NCBI GenBank assembly: GCA_019359075.1
Contig: JAHHIB010000065.1
Span: 1-50,969, forward strand
DNA length: 50,969 nucleotides
Origin: Kalymmatonema hyalinum WJT4-NPBG1
GTDB lineage: Bacteria; Cyanobacteriota; Cyanobacteriia; Cyanobacteriales; Nostocaceae
Direction: 5' to 3'
Shown here: positions 35,588 to 44,901 of the stretch, one piece after another
How the letters are laid out: the number at the start of each line of letters is the position of its first letter
Position numbering within the stretch: position 1 is the stretch's first letter
Translations under genes and position numbers: made by a program
The notes under the pieces: model-generated
Databases searched by the model: none
What the model was told of the DNA's origin: nothing
The model's input: the letters and a program-made list of their open reading frames with translations, nothing else

Positions 35588-37105
35588 CTAGTACCTATTA
35601 ATCTGTCCACCACCTGTATACTGTCCTGGAACCTGACTAGGAGATGAATAAATAGACTGTGGTACTGAACCAGGCGATTGTTGCAACCCTGAATTTCCAT
35701 AAGTATTAGGAATTACAGGAGTATTAGAAGTAACACTCCCTTGATTGGGGGTGTAGTAGGGAGCAATGTTATTGGGTGTAGCAGAGGTGTAGGGTGAGAC
35801 TACCGATGCTGGTTGTGCAACATTAGGCAATGGCTGACCGCTATTTGTGATATTCAACCTATTCCTCATAATTTGGTCAAAAATAATAGCGGAGCGATTA
35901 GGGACTGCACTTGGAGTTTGCGGTATGCCTGTTAGTCCTTGCTGAGGTTGAGGGTAAGCTGCGCCAGAAATGGGATTTTGCGGTAGTAGGTTATTGAAAC
36001 CCGGTTGAAGGTAAGCTGCGCCAGAAGTTGGATTTTGCGGTATTAGGTTATTGAAACCTGGTTGAGGGTAACCTGTTCTAGAAATGGAATTTTGTGGTGT
36101 TAGGTTATTGAAACCTGGTTGAGGGTAACCTGTACCTGAAATGGAATTTTGCAGCCCATTTGTGACTGGTGGCTGTATGTAACCTGTTCCAGGAATGGAA
36201 TTTTGTGGTGGCAGGTTATTTAGTGCTCCTTGAGAGTAGCCTGTTCCAGGAATGGAATTTTGCAGCCCATTTGTGACTGGCGGTTGTATATAACCTGTTC
36301 CTGTATTGGAATTAATTGTGTTTGGACTTAACCCAGTGCTTGGAACAATTTGACTACTTCTGTTTTGGTTGGATAATTGGGATTGCTCAAAGAGATTTTT
36401 CTGAGTTGATGTGGTGCTATTTAAGTTTGGCTGATTCTGGTTCTTCGATTGGTTAAGTGCCTTTTCCAGGGCGCTTTCTGAGGCAATATTTTGATTAGGT
36501 TTGGTTGTATCTGCTAATCCCGTACCTAAACCAAAGGAATTTTTTACTGGATCTTGTTGACCAAACGAAGGCGTGAAAGCATTGACTCCTTGTGAGTTGC
36601 TACCACTCTGAAAATTCTTTAGCTGCAATAAGTTTTCTGCTTGTGCGACAAAGGGATTTTCCAGCTTTGGGGCGGATGCGGAATCACCTTCCTTGACGCT
36701 CGCCTTTGATTTGTCATCAGTTGCAGAAGTTTGGCTTTTGCTATTTAAAGCCTCTAATAAGACGTCTCTGCTGTTTTTTGCCTGAGTGTTTTGCGTGGGC
36801 TTGGTCGTTCTTGCTGCTGGTGAATTTTCATTGCCCGAATCCGTATTAAACAGGACTGGTAAGTTATCAATATCAGCAGCAATTGCCCGATCTTCTTCTG
36901 AAAGAGACGAGCTGGCAGGCTGGCTTGCAGCGAATTGGTTTTTTTGCCAATCAGTAAAAAAGTTTGGGTTTGCCCAGTATTCTTTAATGGTCAGCCCTAC
37001 GACTGATAAAAAAATTGCTGCTCCCCAAAAACCAGGTCGCGATAAGTTCCATAACCTAGCTTTGAGATAGCGTAAGTGGGCGGGAGGATAATGGCGGCGT
37101 GACAT
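35588..37105 (-). CDS. Membrane-anchored Asn/Gln/Pro-rich repeat protein
   Basis: The 505-residue product has a basic N-terminus, one membrane helix (about residues 25-42, FWGAAIFLSVVGLTIKEYW) and then a long low-complexity exported region rich in Asn, Gln, Ser, Thr and Pro. Residues about 265-385 contain at least six imperfect tandem units of 18-19 residues alternating between two types, GYIQPPVTNGLQNSIPGT and GYPQPGFNNLTPQNSIS. The C-terminus is also disordered. No catalytic domain is recognised. It is oriented with the lpt genes and starts 271 bases downstream of LptF/G, so a cell-envelope role is plausible. The ATG at 37105 is preferred over TTG at 37111. Confidence 0.75.
   Translation of the reverse strand: MSRRHYPPAHLRYLKARLWNLSRPGFWGAAIFLSVVGLTIKEYWANPNFFTDWQKNQFAASQPASSSLSEEDRAIAADIDNLPVLFNTDSGNENSPAARTTKPTQNTQAKNSRDVLLEALNSKSQTSATDDKSKASVKEGDSASAPKLENPFVAQAENLLQLKNFQSGSNSQGVNAFTPSFGQQDPVKNSFGLGTGLADTTKPNQNIASESALEKALNQSKNQNQPNLNSTTSTQKNLFEQSQLSNQNRSSQIVPSTGLSPNTINSNTGTGYIQPPVTNGLQNSIPGTGYSQGALNNLPPQNSIPGTGYIQPPVTNGLQNSISGTGYPQPGFNNLTPQNSISRTGYPQPGFNNLIPQNPTSGAAYLQPGFNNLLPQNPISGAAYPQPQQGLTGIPQTPSAVPNRSAIIFDQIMRNRLNITNSGQPLPNVAQPASVVSPYTSATPNNIAPYYTPNQGSVTSNTPVIPNTYGNSGLQQSPGSVPQSIYSSPSQVPGQYTGGGQINRY
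35951..36310. repeat. Coding minisatellite of 54-57 bp units
   Basis: About six units of 54-57 bases lie inside the repeat-protein gene; each contains ggaattttg or ggattttgc and cctggttga-type or gactggtgg-type segments. Unit length is always a multiple of three, so copy changes keep the frame. Confidence 0.8.
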
Positions 37106-37376
37106 GGGCAAATAGAGTTTGGGTTTACAAAGAAAGTGGTAAAACTTCAGGAAATTTCAAAGCAGTCGTTTCCGTATGAAGCTTTTCTCGTTGGCTTATA
37201 GCAATTTTCATTTTTCTATGATTTGCGAGTACCCAATTAACCCCAAGCAATTTTTCGCCGTTACTGGGTATACCCCAAACCGTAAAGAAATATCACAAAC
37301 GAACTTAGATTTTACTTTAATCCTACCTACTCCACAGTTATCAGTCATCACCCGCAGGCGGATTTTACTAGAAAAT

Positions 37377-38552
37377 TTACCTTTGTGCTACCCGCATCAA
37401 TAAGAATGTACCTATTCCTAATCCCAAGAAGTTTGGCAACCAAGCTCCCACAAAAGTAGAGAAGACACCCGCCTGTGCCAAAGCACCAGTAATAAAATAA
37501 AGTATGTAGTAAGTAAATATAACGATGACGCTGATGCCAAAACTTGTGCCTCGTCCTGTGCGCTGAGGTACGGTTCCCATTGCTGCACCAACCAAGCCAA
37601 AAACGACACAGACAAACGGCAAGGCTATTTTTTGTTGAATCCTGACTTCGAGTTTGCGAATTTTTGGCTCATCACCGCCGAGGCGTTCAATCTCCAATTG
37701 TTCCAGCGATTGGGCAATGTTCATCTCACCATAGTCTCGGCTTTTCTGTGCCAAATCTAGTGCTGTACGAGGCAATTTCACTTGTTGGTGTTCAAACCGT
37801 AGGATGTTGCGATAAGAGCGGTCTGGGGCGACTAAATAGATGGTACCGTTGTAAAAATCCCAGACGTTTTGAGATGGATTCCACTCGCCTGATTCTGAGA
37901 CAATGATCTGACTTAAACCTTCTGTTGAACGGTCTATAATCGTCAAACCTTTCATCTGCTTGCCATCAAACTCGTCGGCGTAAAACAGGCGGTTCAGGAT
38001 TTTTTTCTGACCCTTACCATCCTCCTGCTTGACTTTTTGGTATTCTGGATAAAATATATTTTGCTGCTTAACAATACTTGGCTGCTCTGACTTTAAAGCT
38101 TTGTCCAAAATTTGAGATGCTTGGTATTTTGAGGCTGGTGCAAGATGTTCGTTAAACAAAAAGGTCATTCCTGTGACTAGCAAACTCAACATCACAGCAG
38201 TTAGCACCATCCGATAGACACTTACCCCACAGCCACGCAAGGCGATCAGTTCGCTCTCGCTTGAAAGACGACTGTAAGTCATCAAAGTCGCTAGCAGCGT
38301 GGACATGGGGAAGGCTAAAACGATAAACTCTGGCAGCCTTAACACAAAAACCTGAACGGCAATGCCTATCGGTAGCCCAGATTCGACAATTTTCCGCACC
38401 AACTCGAACATCGCGTCTATTGTGACGCCGATGGAAGCGAAAGCCCCAACACCAAACAAAAATGTTGGCAGCAATTCCCTCGTCAGGTAGCGATCCATGA
38501 TCGAAAATGGCAGCAGCGAATTAAGGGTGTAGAAAGACTTGTATTTAGCCAT
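37377..38552 (-). CDS. LptF/LptG-family permease (YjgP/YjgQ)
   Basis: The 391-residue product has six membrane segments: three in the first 120 residues (from MDRYLTRELLPTFLFGVGAFA) and three at the C-terminus, with a periplasmic beta-jellyroll domain of about 180 residues between. The segment SSESELIALRGCGVSVYRM near residue 93 is the family's coupling-helix region. In Gram-negative bacteria LptF and LptG with LptB extract lipopolysaccharide for export. Cyanobacteria usually have one such gene, so F and G cannot be told apart. LptB and an LptA-like protein are encoded just upstream on the same strand. Confidence 0.88.
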   Translation of the reverse strand: MAKYKSFYTLNSLLPFSIMDRYLTRELLPTFLFGVGAFASIGVTIDAMFELVRKIVESGLPIGIAVQVFVLRLPEFIVLAFPMSTLLATLMTYSRLSSESELIALRGCGVSVYRMVLTAVMLSLLVTGMTFLFNEHLAPASKYQASQILDKALKSEQPSIVKQQNIFYPEYQKVKQEDGKGQKKILNRLFYADEFDGKQMKGLTIIDRSTEGLSQIIVSESGEWNPSQNVWDFYNGTIYLVAPDRSYRNILRFEHQQVKLPRTALDLAQKSRDYGEMNIAQSLEQLEIERLGGDEPKIRKLEVRIQQKIALPFVCVVFGLVGAAMGTVPQRTGRGTSFGISVIVIFTYYILYFITGALAQAGVFSTFVGAWLPNFLGLGIGTFLLMRVAQR

Positions 38553-38809
38553 TAGTCAGGAGTCATGAGTCATTAGTACTAGATTACTTGCTAATAGTCA
38601 TCAGTCATTTGGGATGCAGCATGGTTTGCAAAGTCCCTATAGAAATGCTGATTTGAGAAGAGGAAAATCTCACCTAGAAAGAAATTCACAAATCCAAAAT
38701 GTAGCAGCTATAAAAGTAAATATTAGACAAGTTAAAGCATAATTATGAAAAAGTCATTTAAAAATAAAAAACAAAAAAAATTTGAAAAATTTAATTTCAA
38801 ATTCTTAAT
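38553..38809. repeat. Gap with heptamer repeats upstream of LptF/G
   Basis: The first 50 bases hold the repeats gagtcatgagtcattagt and agtcatcagtcat, relatives of the heptamers at 879 and 29283. The rest is AT-rich with poly-A stretches, the last of which lie next to the lptB stop. Confidence 0.55.
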
Positions 38810-39538
38810 CTAGACTTGGAACTTATCGCCCAAATAGTATTGTCTGACAAGCGGGTTATTATAGAGTTCGCTGGAGGTGCCAGAAGCAAGGATTTGCCCT
38901 TCGCGCATAATATATCCGCGATCCGTGATCGCAAGAGTTTCGCGGACGTTGTGATCTGTAATTAAAATGCCCATATGGCGATCGCGCAGTTGCGCCACAA
39001 TTTGCTGAATTTCTGAGACTGCTATGGGATCAACTCCAGCAAATGGTTCATCCAAAAATAAAAATTTTGGTCCTTCCCTTCCAGCTGCTAAGGCTCTTGC
39101 CAATTCCGTTCGGCGTCTTTCACCTCCAGAAAGTTGAATTCCTTTACTATTAGCCAACTTTTCCAAACGAAACTCCCGTAGCAAACTTTCCACTCGCCGT
39201 GCCCATTCCCAGCGTGGTACATTAGTTTGCTCTAGCACCAAAAGAAGATTGTCTCGCACGCTGAGCTGGCGAAAAATACTTGCTTCCTGCGCTAAATAAC
39301 CAATTCCCAGCCGCGCCCTTCTATGCATTGGCAATGGAGTCACATCTATATTGTCTAACCAGACGCTTCCCTGGTCTGGTTTTTCTAGCCCTGTGGCAAT
39401 GTAAAAAGTTGTCGTTTTACCAGCGCCATTGGGACCAAGCAAACCAACAATTTCGCCTTGAGCAACAGAAAGGTTGACGCGATTGACAATGACTCGCTTG
39501 CCGTAAGATTTGTGGATATTCTCTAAGACAATTTTCAC
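38810..39538 (-). CDS. lptB: Lipopolysaccharide export ATPase LptB
   Basis: The 242-residue product is an ABC ATPase of the LptB group: GPNGAGKTT near residue 35, YLAQEASIFRQLSVRDNL at the Q-loop, LSGGERRRTELARAL and FLFLDEPFAGVDPIAV, then ITDHNVRETLAI with the switch His. LptB powers transfer of lipopolysaccharide from the inner membrane through the LptFG permease. The start codon is GTG; a good alternative ATG is absent. It is 21 bases after the LptA-like gene, so the two are co-transcribed. Confidence 0.92.
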   Translation of the reverse strand: MKIVLENIHKSYGKRVIVNRVNLSVAQGEIVGLLGPNGAGKTTTFYIATGLEKPDQGSVWLDNIDVTPLPMHRRARLGIGYLAQEASIFRQLSVRDNLLLVLEQTNVPRWEWARRVESLLREFRLEKLANSKGIQLSGGERRRTELARALAAGREGPKFLFLDEPFAGVDPIAVSEIQQIVAQLRDRHMGILITDHNVRETLAITDRGYIMREGQILASGTSSELYNNPLVRQYYLGDKFQV

Positions 39539-39559
39539 TCTCTGGTGCCCTTGACTCAG

Positions 39560-40078
39560 TTATCGTGACTGGTTAGTTTTCTTTAGAGGTGCTGTTGCAG
39601 GAGCAGATCCAGTACCTTGGTTGTTAACCTGATTGTCGTTAATCATGTAGATTGATTCTACCTGACGACCTGATTTGGGTGTAGCAACAAATCGCCCTTC
39701 GTCAATCAGATACGTCACTGTCTCAGCCTTGATACTATTGCTGCCCTGTTGTAAAACATAAACATTGCCACTGAGAATAATCTGACGTTCGCGGGTAAAG
39801 TATTGTGCTTGGGCAGCAGTTGCCTGAATACCTCGTCCTGGATAAGACAGTTCTACGTCACCGCGAATAGTTGCCACTTGTGTTTTAGAGTTATACTCTT
39901 GCTGTTTGCCACGGATGTAGAGAGGACGATTTTGCCCAGCAGGTGCTTGAGGTGTTTGTGCAGTGGCTCTTTGCAGTTGGGGGGGAAATGTCATTCCGCC
40001 CAGAAGTACAACTGGTAGCATTAAGGCTAAGCCCAAACGACGCTTATGAAATTGAGGCAATTGATAATGGGGCATCAT
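39560..40078 (-). CDS. lptA: LptA/OstA-like periplasmic protein
   Basis: The 172-residue product has a signal peptide (RLGLALMLPVVLLGGMTF, cleavage probably near ATAQT) and a single OstA/LptA-type beta-jellyroll: LYIRGKQQEYNSKTQVATIRGDVELSY, ATAAQAQYFTRERQIILSGNVYVLQQGSNSIKA with characteristic strand repeats. LptA-like proteins form the periplasmic bridge for lipopolysaccharide. The polar tail from about residue 145 is not part of the fold. It is the first gene of the lptA-lptB(-lptF/G) group. The full identity as LptA, rather than another OstA-family protein, is inferred from the neighbours. Confidence 0.82.
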   Translation of the reverse strand: MMPHYQLPQFHKRRLGLALMLPVVLLGGMTFPPQLQRATAQTPQAPAGQNRPLYIRGKQQEYNSKTQVATIRGDVELSYPGRGIQATAAQAQYFTRERQIILSGNVYVLQQGSNSIKAETVTYLIDEGRFVATPKSGRQVESIYMINDNQVNNQGTGSAPATAPLKKTNQSR

Positions 40079-40613
40079 AGCAATTAAGAATTTATGATTT
40101 CTTGTGTTATTCCAATCTCAACTACTTTAACCAGAAATAAAATACACTTTCTAGACTTTTCTTTGGATAGTAACTAGCTAAAACTAAGAGTATTGACGCT
40201 TTCCCCATCTTTAAGGTTTCATCTCACCTCCGCTATATTATCTATAGTTTCCGTAGAACCCTATTTCATATGCCCGTCTTACTCCGGCAGCAACCGGAAG
40301 GACAGACAAGGAAAACTTTTTTTATTGACGGGAGCAGTCAATGGGCGGAGCGGGATGCTAGAGTGACTTGAACTCACTCGTCATTAAATGTATCCTGCCT
40401 AGTGGTCTGTTTCGTTACAAGATCCCCGACTTCTTAAAGAAGTCGGGGATCTGACCCCTACGACATATCAAAATTAATGCGACAAACGACTAGGCTGAAA
40501 ACGAACTTGTTTTGTTAACTGCGAAAGCATACAGATTTAGCTCTACTGCCTATTAAGTTGAATCTACAGTATCTTAATAAAAATTTAGGATAATTTTTAA
40601 TTTTTTACTTTTT
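40079..40613. other. Gap with a small MITE-like element
   Basis: No gene is visible in the 535 bases between the LptA-like gene and the DUF309 gene. A 97-base inverted-repeat element occupies 40398-40494. Other short inverted pieces (cggcagcaaccgg, about 40283) are minor. Confidence 0.5.
40398..40494. mobile_element. MITE-like element with an internal long hairpin
   Basis: The ends are inverted: cctagtggtctgttt at the left and, reversed, cctagtcgtttgtcg at the right. Inside lies a perfect hairpin with 16-base arms (agatccccgacttctt, 40420-40435, with its inverse, 40437-40452). The trinucleotide ctg flanks both sides and may be a target duplication. Elements with the ccccgacttctt hairpin are, as I recall, abundant in cyanobacteria. 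No transposase is encoded. Confidence 0.6.
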
Positions 40614-41003
40614 TTAATGATTTGCTTGTATAATCCTGGGCAAAGGTAAAGTTTGATCTTGACCCAGGTTAAAGGCAGCAATCTTTTCTGGTGTTTGTTG
40701 TAGTGCGGTCAACAATGCCGCACTCTGGCTTAATAGTTCGTCTACATCAATGCCGCCATATTCTGATGGGTAACGTCGCAAGCGATTGCTACCCTCACCC
40801 AACAAAATCATTGCACCACGCAAGTTGTGGTTACTTAGATGATACAGCGCCACAGCAATTTGCAGAATGCCTTGATAAAAAGTTTTTTCTGGCTCTGCTG
40901 CTTCAATCCACAGAGCCTCTAAGGTGTCATGACAGGCATAGTACTGCCCAGCATTAAACTGCTCGACACCTTGCCAAAACTCATCGGGCATTCCTTCGTT
41001 CAT
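40614..41003 (-). CDS. DUF309 family protein
   Basis: The 129-residue product matches DUF309: FWQGVEQFNAGQYYACHDTLEALWIEA near residue 8 with conserved His and Glu, then FYQGILQIAVALYHLSNHNLRGA. The fold is a small all-helical bundle with a possible metal site. Function is unknown. Its ATG overlaps the ftrC stop by four bases, so it is translated together with ftrC; I recall this pairing from other cyanobacteria only vaguely. Confidence 0.88.
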   Translation of the reverse strand: MNEGMPDEFWQGVEQFNAGQYYACHDTLEALWIEAAEPEKTFYQGILQIAVALYHLSNHNLRGAMILLGEGSNRLRRYPSEYGGIDVDELLSQSAALLTALQQTPEKIAAFNLGQDQTLPLPRIIQANH

Positions 41004-41365
41004 GCCATGCTATCTCGCACTTGTTTGATTGTTTCTAAAGAGATTTCTTGCTGCTCACCAGCAAAGTCATTGTCTGAAGTGAGGAACAGCATACAGTGGC
41101 ACTCTTTGCGCTCTCGCATTGGGACGCATGGACAGTTCCAAAAAGTCGCTTTGACTTCCGCTTCTTTATCTTCATAGTGGCGACAGGGACACAAAGGAGC
41201 TCCAAGTTCGTCTTTGTGCTTGGCAAGTCCTTCAATCACAACTGCTGTCACAGAGGGTTCAGAACAGAAGTACGTTCCAGTGCGTTTGGCGTATTGTTCC
41301 GAAAAATGTCGCATTGCCTCTAGGCTGTGTTCGCTGGATTTTGTGTTAACTTCTGGTGAAATCAT
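41000..41365 (-). CDS. ftrC: Ferredoxin-thioredoxin reductase catalytic subunit
   Basis: The 121-residue product is the catalytic (beta) chain of FTR, which passes photosynthetic electrons from ferredoxin to thioredoxin. The Fe4S4 and redox-active Cys motifs are complete: FCSEPS (first Cys near residue 34), CPCRHY, NCPCVPM and ECHCMLF. The variable chain ftrV is not in the window. It lies directly before the DUF309 gene with a four-base overlap. Confidence 0.95.
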   Translation of the reverse strand: MISPEVNTKSSEHSLEAMRHFSEQYAKRTGTYFCSEPSVTAVVIEGLAKHKDELGAPLCPCRHYEDKEAEVKATFWNCPCVPMRERKECHCMLFLTSDNDFAGEQQEISLETIKQVRDSMA

Positions 41366-41607
41366 GGGATCGGCGACTCATAATTTAAACATTTCTTTGC
41401 ATTGTACCGCAGCCTATGGGAGGTATAACTAGGGATGATTCCCCCTATTTATAAAGACTTTGGATTTTGAATGCATGGATTTTGGATTGCTGAAAACTGA
41501 ACGGGGAGCAGAGTATACTGCAACTGGCATGCATCTTGGTAATCATATAGAAATGCCATTTTGCTGCATTCATTGAAAATTTGAATCCAAGAAATTTGTA
41601 TTTCTTC

Positions 41608-42813
41608 TTAACTTATTGTTTTTTGTAACTGGGGTTGGAGTGGTTGTTGAGAGTCCAACACTATGCCTGGATAATCTCTATTCACTATCACCTGTTCGTA
41701 GGGTAAAGATACATTATGCCACAGCAGCCAACGACTGCCGCTAGGCAATGAAGAGAGAGTGAGAGGATTTTGCGTTAGCCAAATCAAAGGATAGCTGGGA
41801 AGGTGAACACTGGCGGCGTCTTCACCTGCGGTGGTTGCGGCTAAGGTTTCTAGAATAAGGCGATCGCGCCTTGCGCGGCTCCCTTCCGGAGCATCGCGAA
41901 GCGTGCGTGAAGCGCATTCGCCTTTGACTAAACCTGTCAATGCTGTCCACAGTTGCACCTGCATCTGCTGACGATGTGCGTAAAAGTAGAGCGATGCTGC
42001 AGCAATAACAGCTTGTTCAAAACTCTCTTGTTCCCATTTGCCAGCAGTATCTATGGCAATAATCATCTCTTGTCCACCCGTGATCATTTCTAACTCTCGC
42101 ACCCGTAATTCTCCGTACCGGGCGCTGGTGCGCCAATGGATAAGACGGATGGGATCTCCTATGCGGTAAGGACGCAAGGAACGCGTTAGCCCTTGGGTTG
42201 CTGTTTGCATGCCACGAAGATCGCCCCTGTTGATATTTTCCTCACCTATTTCATCAATTAACGGACAGGCGGTGAGGGGTAACACTGTGGGATAGACAAT
42301 TGCTGTTGCAGCAGCATGACGCAGACGGCGACACCAAAACAATCCTAAAGGCGCACCAGTCTTAAGTTCAACTGTGTGCCAGCGATAAATGCCCCGGCGT
42401 TCGGTAGGCTGATGGTACAAAAGGCGATAATTGCTGTTTGTGGGAATTGTATCTATTGGCTTTTGTACTGGTTTGCCTAAGATAAAAGGTAATATATCTT
42501 GGACTTGCAACAGAGTAACAGGTCGGTTGGTTTGATTACAAATTTCTAATTCGACTGTTAAATCGTCTCCTGCTGTCACAGGTTCAATGGGAAGACGCTG
42601 GATAACTAAACCCAAAAGCGATCGCGGCGGTAAAACTGCTGCTATACCCAACAGGGCAAAACTGATACCACTAATAACATATAACCAGCCAGCCATTGTA
42701 TTGATGCCAGCCGCAAAAAAACAAATAGCAATTCCTATAAGTACCCATCCACTGTATGCAGGGGCACAAGCATGGGTTTCTAGCCAGTTGGTAATGCGCC
42801 TGATAATTTCCAT
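41608..42813 (-). CDS. DUF58 domain protein, membrane-anchored
   Basis: The 401-residue product has two N-terminal membrane helices (about residues 20-60), a beta-rich extracytoplasmic-type region with PIEPVTAGDDLTVELEI, and a DUF58/VWA-like domain with LRPYRIGDPIRLIHWRTSARYGELRVRELE near residue 190 and MIIAIDTAG near residue 232. DUF58 proteins are often encoded with MoxR ATPases; none is seen here. Residues about 298-318 (GECASRTLRDAPEGSRARRD) correspond to a GC-rich palindromic repeat in the DNA and look like an in-frame insertion. Function is unknown; export or assembly of envelope enzymes has been suggested for the family. Confidence 0.85.
   Translation of the reverse strand: MEIIRRITNWLETHACAPAYSGWVLIGIAICFFAAGINTMAGWLYVISGISFALLGIAAVLPPRSLLGLVIQRLPIEPVTAGDDLTVELEICNQTNRPVTLLQVQDILPFILGKPVQKPIDTIPTNSNYRLLYHQPTERRGIYRWHTVELKTGAPLGLFWCRRLRHAAATAIVYPTVLPLTACPLIDEIGEENINRGDLRGMQTATQGLTRSLRPYRIGDPIRLIHWRTSARYGELRVRELEMITGGQEMIIAIDTAGKWEQESFEQAVIAAASLYFYAHRQQMQVQLWTALTGLVKGECASRTLRDAPEGSRARRDRLILETLAATTAGEDAASVHLPSYPLIWLTQNPLTLSSLPSGSRWLLWHNVSLPYEQVIVNRDYPGIVLDSQQPLQPQLQKTIS
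41860..41922. repeat. Palindromic repeat inside the DUF58 gene
   Basis: The block starts with a HIP1-like gcgatcgcg, holds a perfect hairpin gctcc/ggagc (41878-41882 with 41888-41892) and continues with atcgcgaagcgtgcg. It is GC-rich in contrast to the flanks and is related to the intergenic blocks near 13200 and 26000. Confidence 0.6.
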
Positions 42814-42975
42814 CGATCCAAGTTAACCCATGAATGTTTGAAAGTCACAGGAATCTGGGTTTTTCTGGAGGAATAATTTCTAGATTAAACCTGCTTTGAA
42901 AGTCTATTTTCATCCAACGCTTGTGAGCTTTAGCTGATGAGCATCTGTTATAAAACTTAATTGCTATGAAAATAA

Positions 42976-43040
42976 AACCACAGATGGACACAGATGGACA
43001 CAGATAATTTATCTGTGTGTATCCGTGTTCGTCTGTGGTT
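42976..43040. repeat. Dispersed repeat with aaccacag/ctgtggtt ends
   Basis: The unit is 65 bases, beginning aaccacagatggacacag and ending in cgtctgtggtt, with inverted cacagat/atctgtg motifs inside. A nearly identical copy lies at 47098-47163 and an eroded one at 13276-13324. Confidence 0.75.
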
Positions 43041-43110
43041 CTTGACTAAATACAGAGTTTTGTAACAACTCTATTGACAGATGCGCCATGGCGCATCTTT
43101 ATAAGACTAT

Positions 43111-44901
43111 CTAGCGTTTCGCTAACTTCTTCGCCAACTTCCGCAGACGAATTGATTTGGGAGTCACTTCCACCAGTTCATCTGGTCCGATGTATTCCAA
43201 CGCACGTTCTAGACTCATGTCTATTGGCGCTTGCAGCTGCACCAGTTCATCACCGCCGGATGCACGGTGGTTGGTCAGTTGCTTCGTCTTACAGACGTTC
43301 AGTTCCAAGTCTTGGGGACGATTGTGTTCTCCCACAATCATGCCTCTGTAAACCTTGGTGCCAGGAGTAATAAAGAATGCGCCTCTATCTTCAGCGTTCT
43401 TCATGGCGTAGAAGGTGGAAACGCCTTCCTCAAAGGAGATTAAGACGCCTTTGTTACGAGCCTCAATATCACCAGAGAGTTGACGGTAGTCAAGGAAACT
43501 ATGGTTCATGATACCTTCACCACGAGTCATCCGCATGAATTCACCCCGGAAACCGATTAATCCCCGGGCGGGAATGACAAATTCTAGCTGAGTGCGTCCG
43601 TTGCCACCCATCTGCATATCTTGCATTTCGCCTTTGCGTTGCCCCAGTCGTTCAATACAACTGCCAACCCCATCTTCAGGAATGTCTAGTACCAGGAGTT
43701 CGTAAGGTTCGCAAGGATGCCCGTTGACTTCGCGATAAATCACCTGTGGCTGGGATACTTGAAACTCATAACCTTCGCGGCGCATGGTTTCAATTAAGAT
43801 GCCCAGGTGGAGTTCTCCACGTCCAGAAACTTGGAATTTATCGGGGGAGTCGGTTTCTTCAACCCGCAAGGCGACGTTAGTTTCTAGTTCGCGGAAGAGG
43901 CGATCGCGCACTTGGCGTGATGTCACCAACTTGCCTTCTTGACCTGCAAAAGGCGAATCATTCACCCAGAAGGTCATTTGCAATGTCGGTTCATCTACCT
44001 TAATCAGTGGCAATGCTTGGGGATCGTTGGGGTCAGTAATTGTTTCCCCAATGTTGGCATCGGCAAACCCTGCCACAGCTATGATATTGCCAGCGGATGC
44101 TTCTGTAATTTCAATCCGCTTTAGCCCTTCAAAGCCCATCAGCTTGCTGATTTTTCCCTTGACAGTTTCGCCGTTTTCTTTCACCAAAGCGGCTTGCTGC
44201 CCCATGCGGATAATGCCGTTGTGAATTTTGCCAATGACAATCCGTCCCAGATACTCGGAATAATCCAGGGTTGTTACTTGTAGTTGCAGTGGTTTCTCTG
44301 GATCACCTACTGGTGCCGGTACATGGCGCAGGATAGCTTCAAACATCGGCTGCATATCCTTGCCTTCATCTTCCAACTTTTCTTTGGCGTAGCCACTTAA
44401 ACCGGAAGCAAACAGGTAGGGAAAATCACACTGGTCATCATCTGCCCCTAGTTCCAGAAACAGATCCAATACTTTATCTGTAGCACCATGCGGATCTGCT
44501 TGGGGACGGTCGATTTTGTTAACGACGACGATGGGACGCAGCCCTTTTTCTAGGGCTTTTTTCAAGACAAAGCGTGTTTGGGGCATGGGACCTTCGTTGG
44601 CATCAACAATGAGGATGCAACCGTCAACCATGCCGAGTACACGTTCGACTTCGCCACCGAAGTCAGCGTGTCCGGGGGTATCGACAATGTTGATTAGCGT
44701 TTCTCCATAGTGAACCGCAGTGTTTTTGGAAAGAATCGTAATTCCCCGTTCCCGTTCAAGGGCGTTGGAATCCATGACGCAATCCGGAACGTCTTCTCCT
44801 TCACGGAAGATGCCGGATTGTTTGAGGAGAGCATCAACAAGGGTTGTTTTGCCGTGATCAACGTGGGCGATGATGGCGACGTTACGGATGGGGAGCGTCA
44901 T
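43111..44901 (-). CDS. typA: Translational GTPase TypA/BipA
   Basis: The 596-residue product has the GTPase domain ([41 protein letters not shown]), EF-G-like domains, and the C-terminal TypA-specific domain ([49 protein letters not shown]). TypA binds the ribosome and affects assembly and stress adaptation. Length is normal. The gene is monocistronic, with a repeat-bearing gap on each side. Confidence 0.96.
   Translation of the reverse strand: MTLPIRNVAIIAHVDHGKTTLVDALLKQSGIFREGEDVPDCVMDSNALERERGITILSKNTAVHYGETLINIVDTPGHADFGGEVERVLGMVDGCILIVDANEGPMPQTRFVLKKALEKGLRPIVVVNKIDRPQADPHGATDKVLDLFLELGADDDQCDFPYLFASGLSGYAKEKLEDEGKDMQPMFEAILRHVPAPVGDPEKPLQLQVTTLDYSEYLGRIVIGKIHNGIIRMGQQAALVKENGETVKGKISKLMGFEGLKRIEITEASAGNIIAVAGFADANIGETITDPNDPQALPLIKVDEPTLQMTFWVNDSPFAGQEGKLVTSRQVRDRLFRELETNVALRVEETDSPDKFQVSGRGELHLGILIETMRREGYEFQVSQPQVIYREVNGHPCEPYELLVLDIPEDGVGSCIERLGQRKGEMQDMQMGGNGRTQLEFVIPARGLIGFRGEFMRMTRGEGIMNHSFLDYRQLSGDIEARNKGVLISFEEGVSTFYAMKNAEDRGAFFITPGTKVYRGMIVGEHNRPQDLELNVCKTKQLTNHRASGGDELVQLQAPIDMSLERALEYIGPDELVEVTPKSIRLRKLAKKLAKR

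Noticed and set aside
35951-36310. Regular repeats resembling a CRISPR array
   Set aside because: Units of 54-57 bases lie within one long open frame, have no constant repeat plus variable spacer pattern, and encode tandem peptide units.
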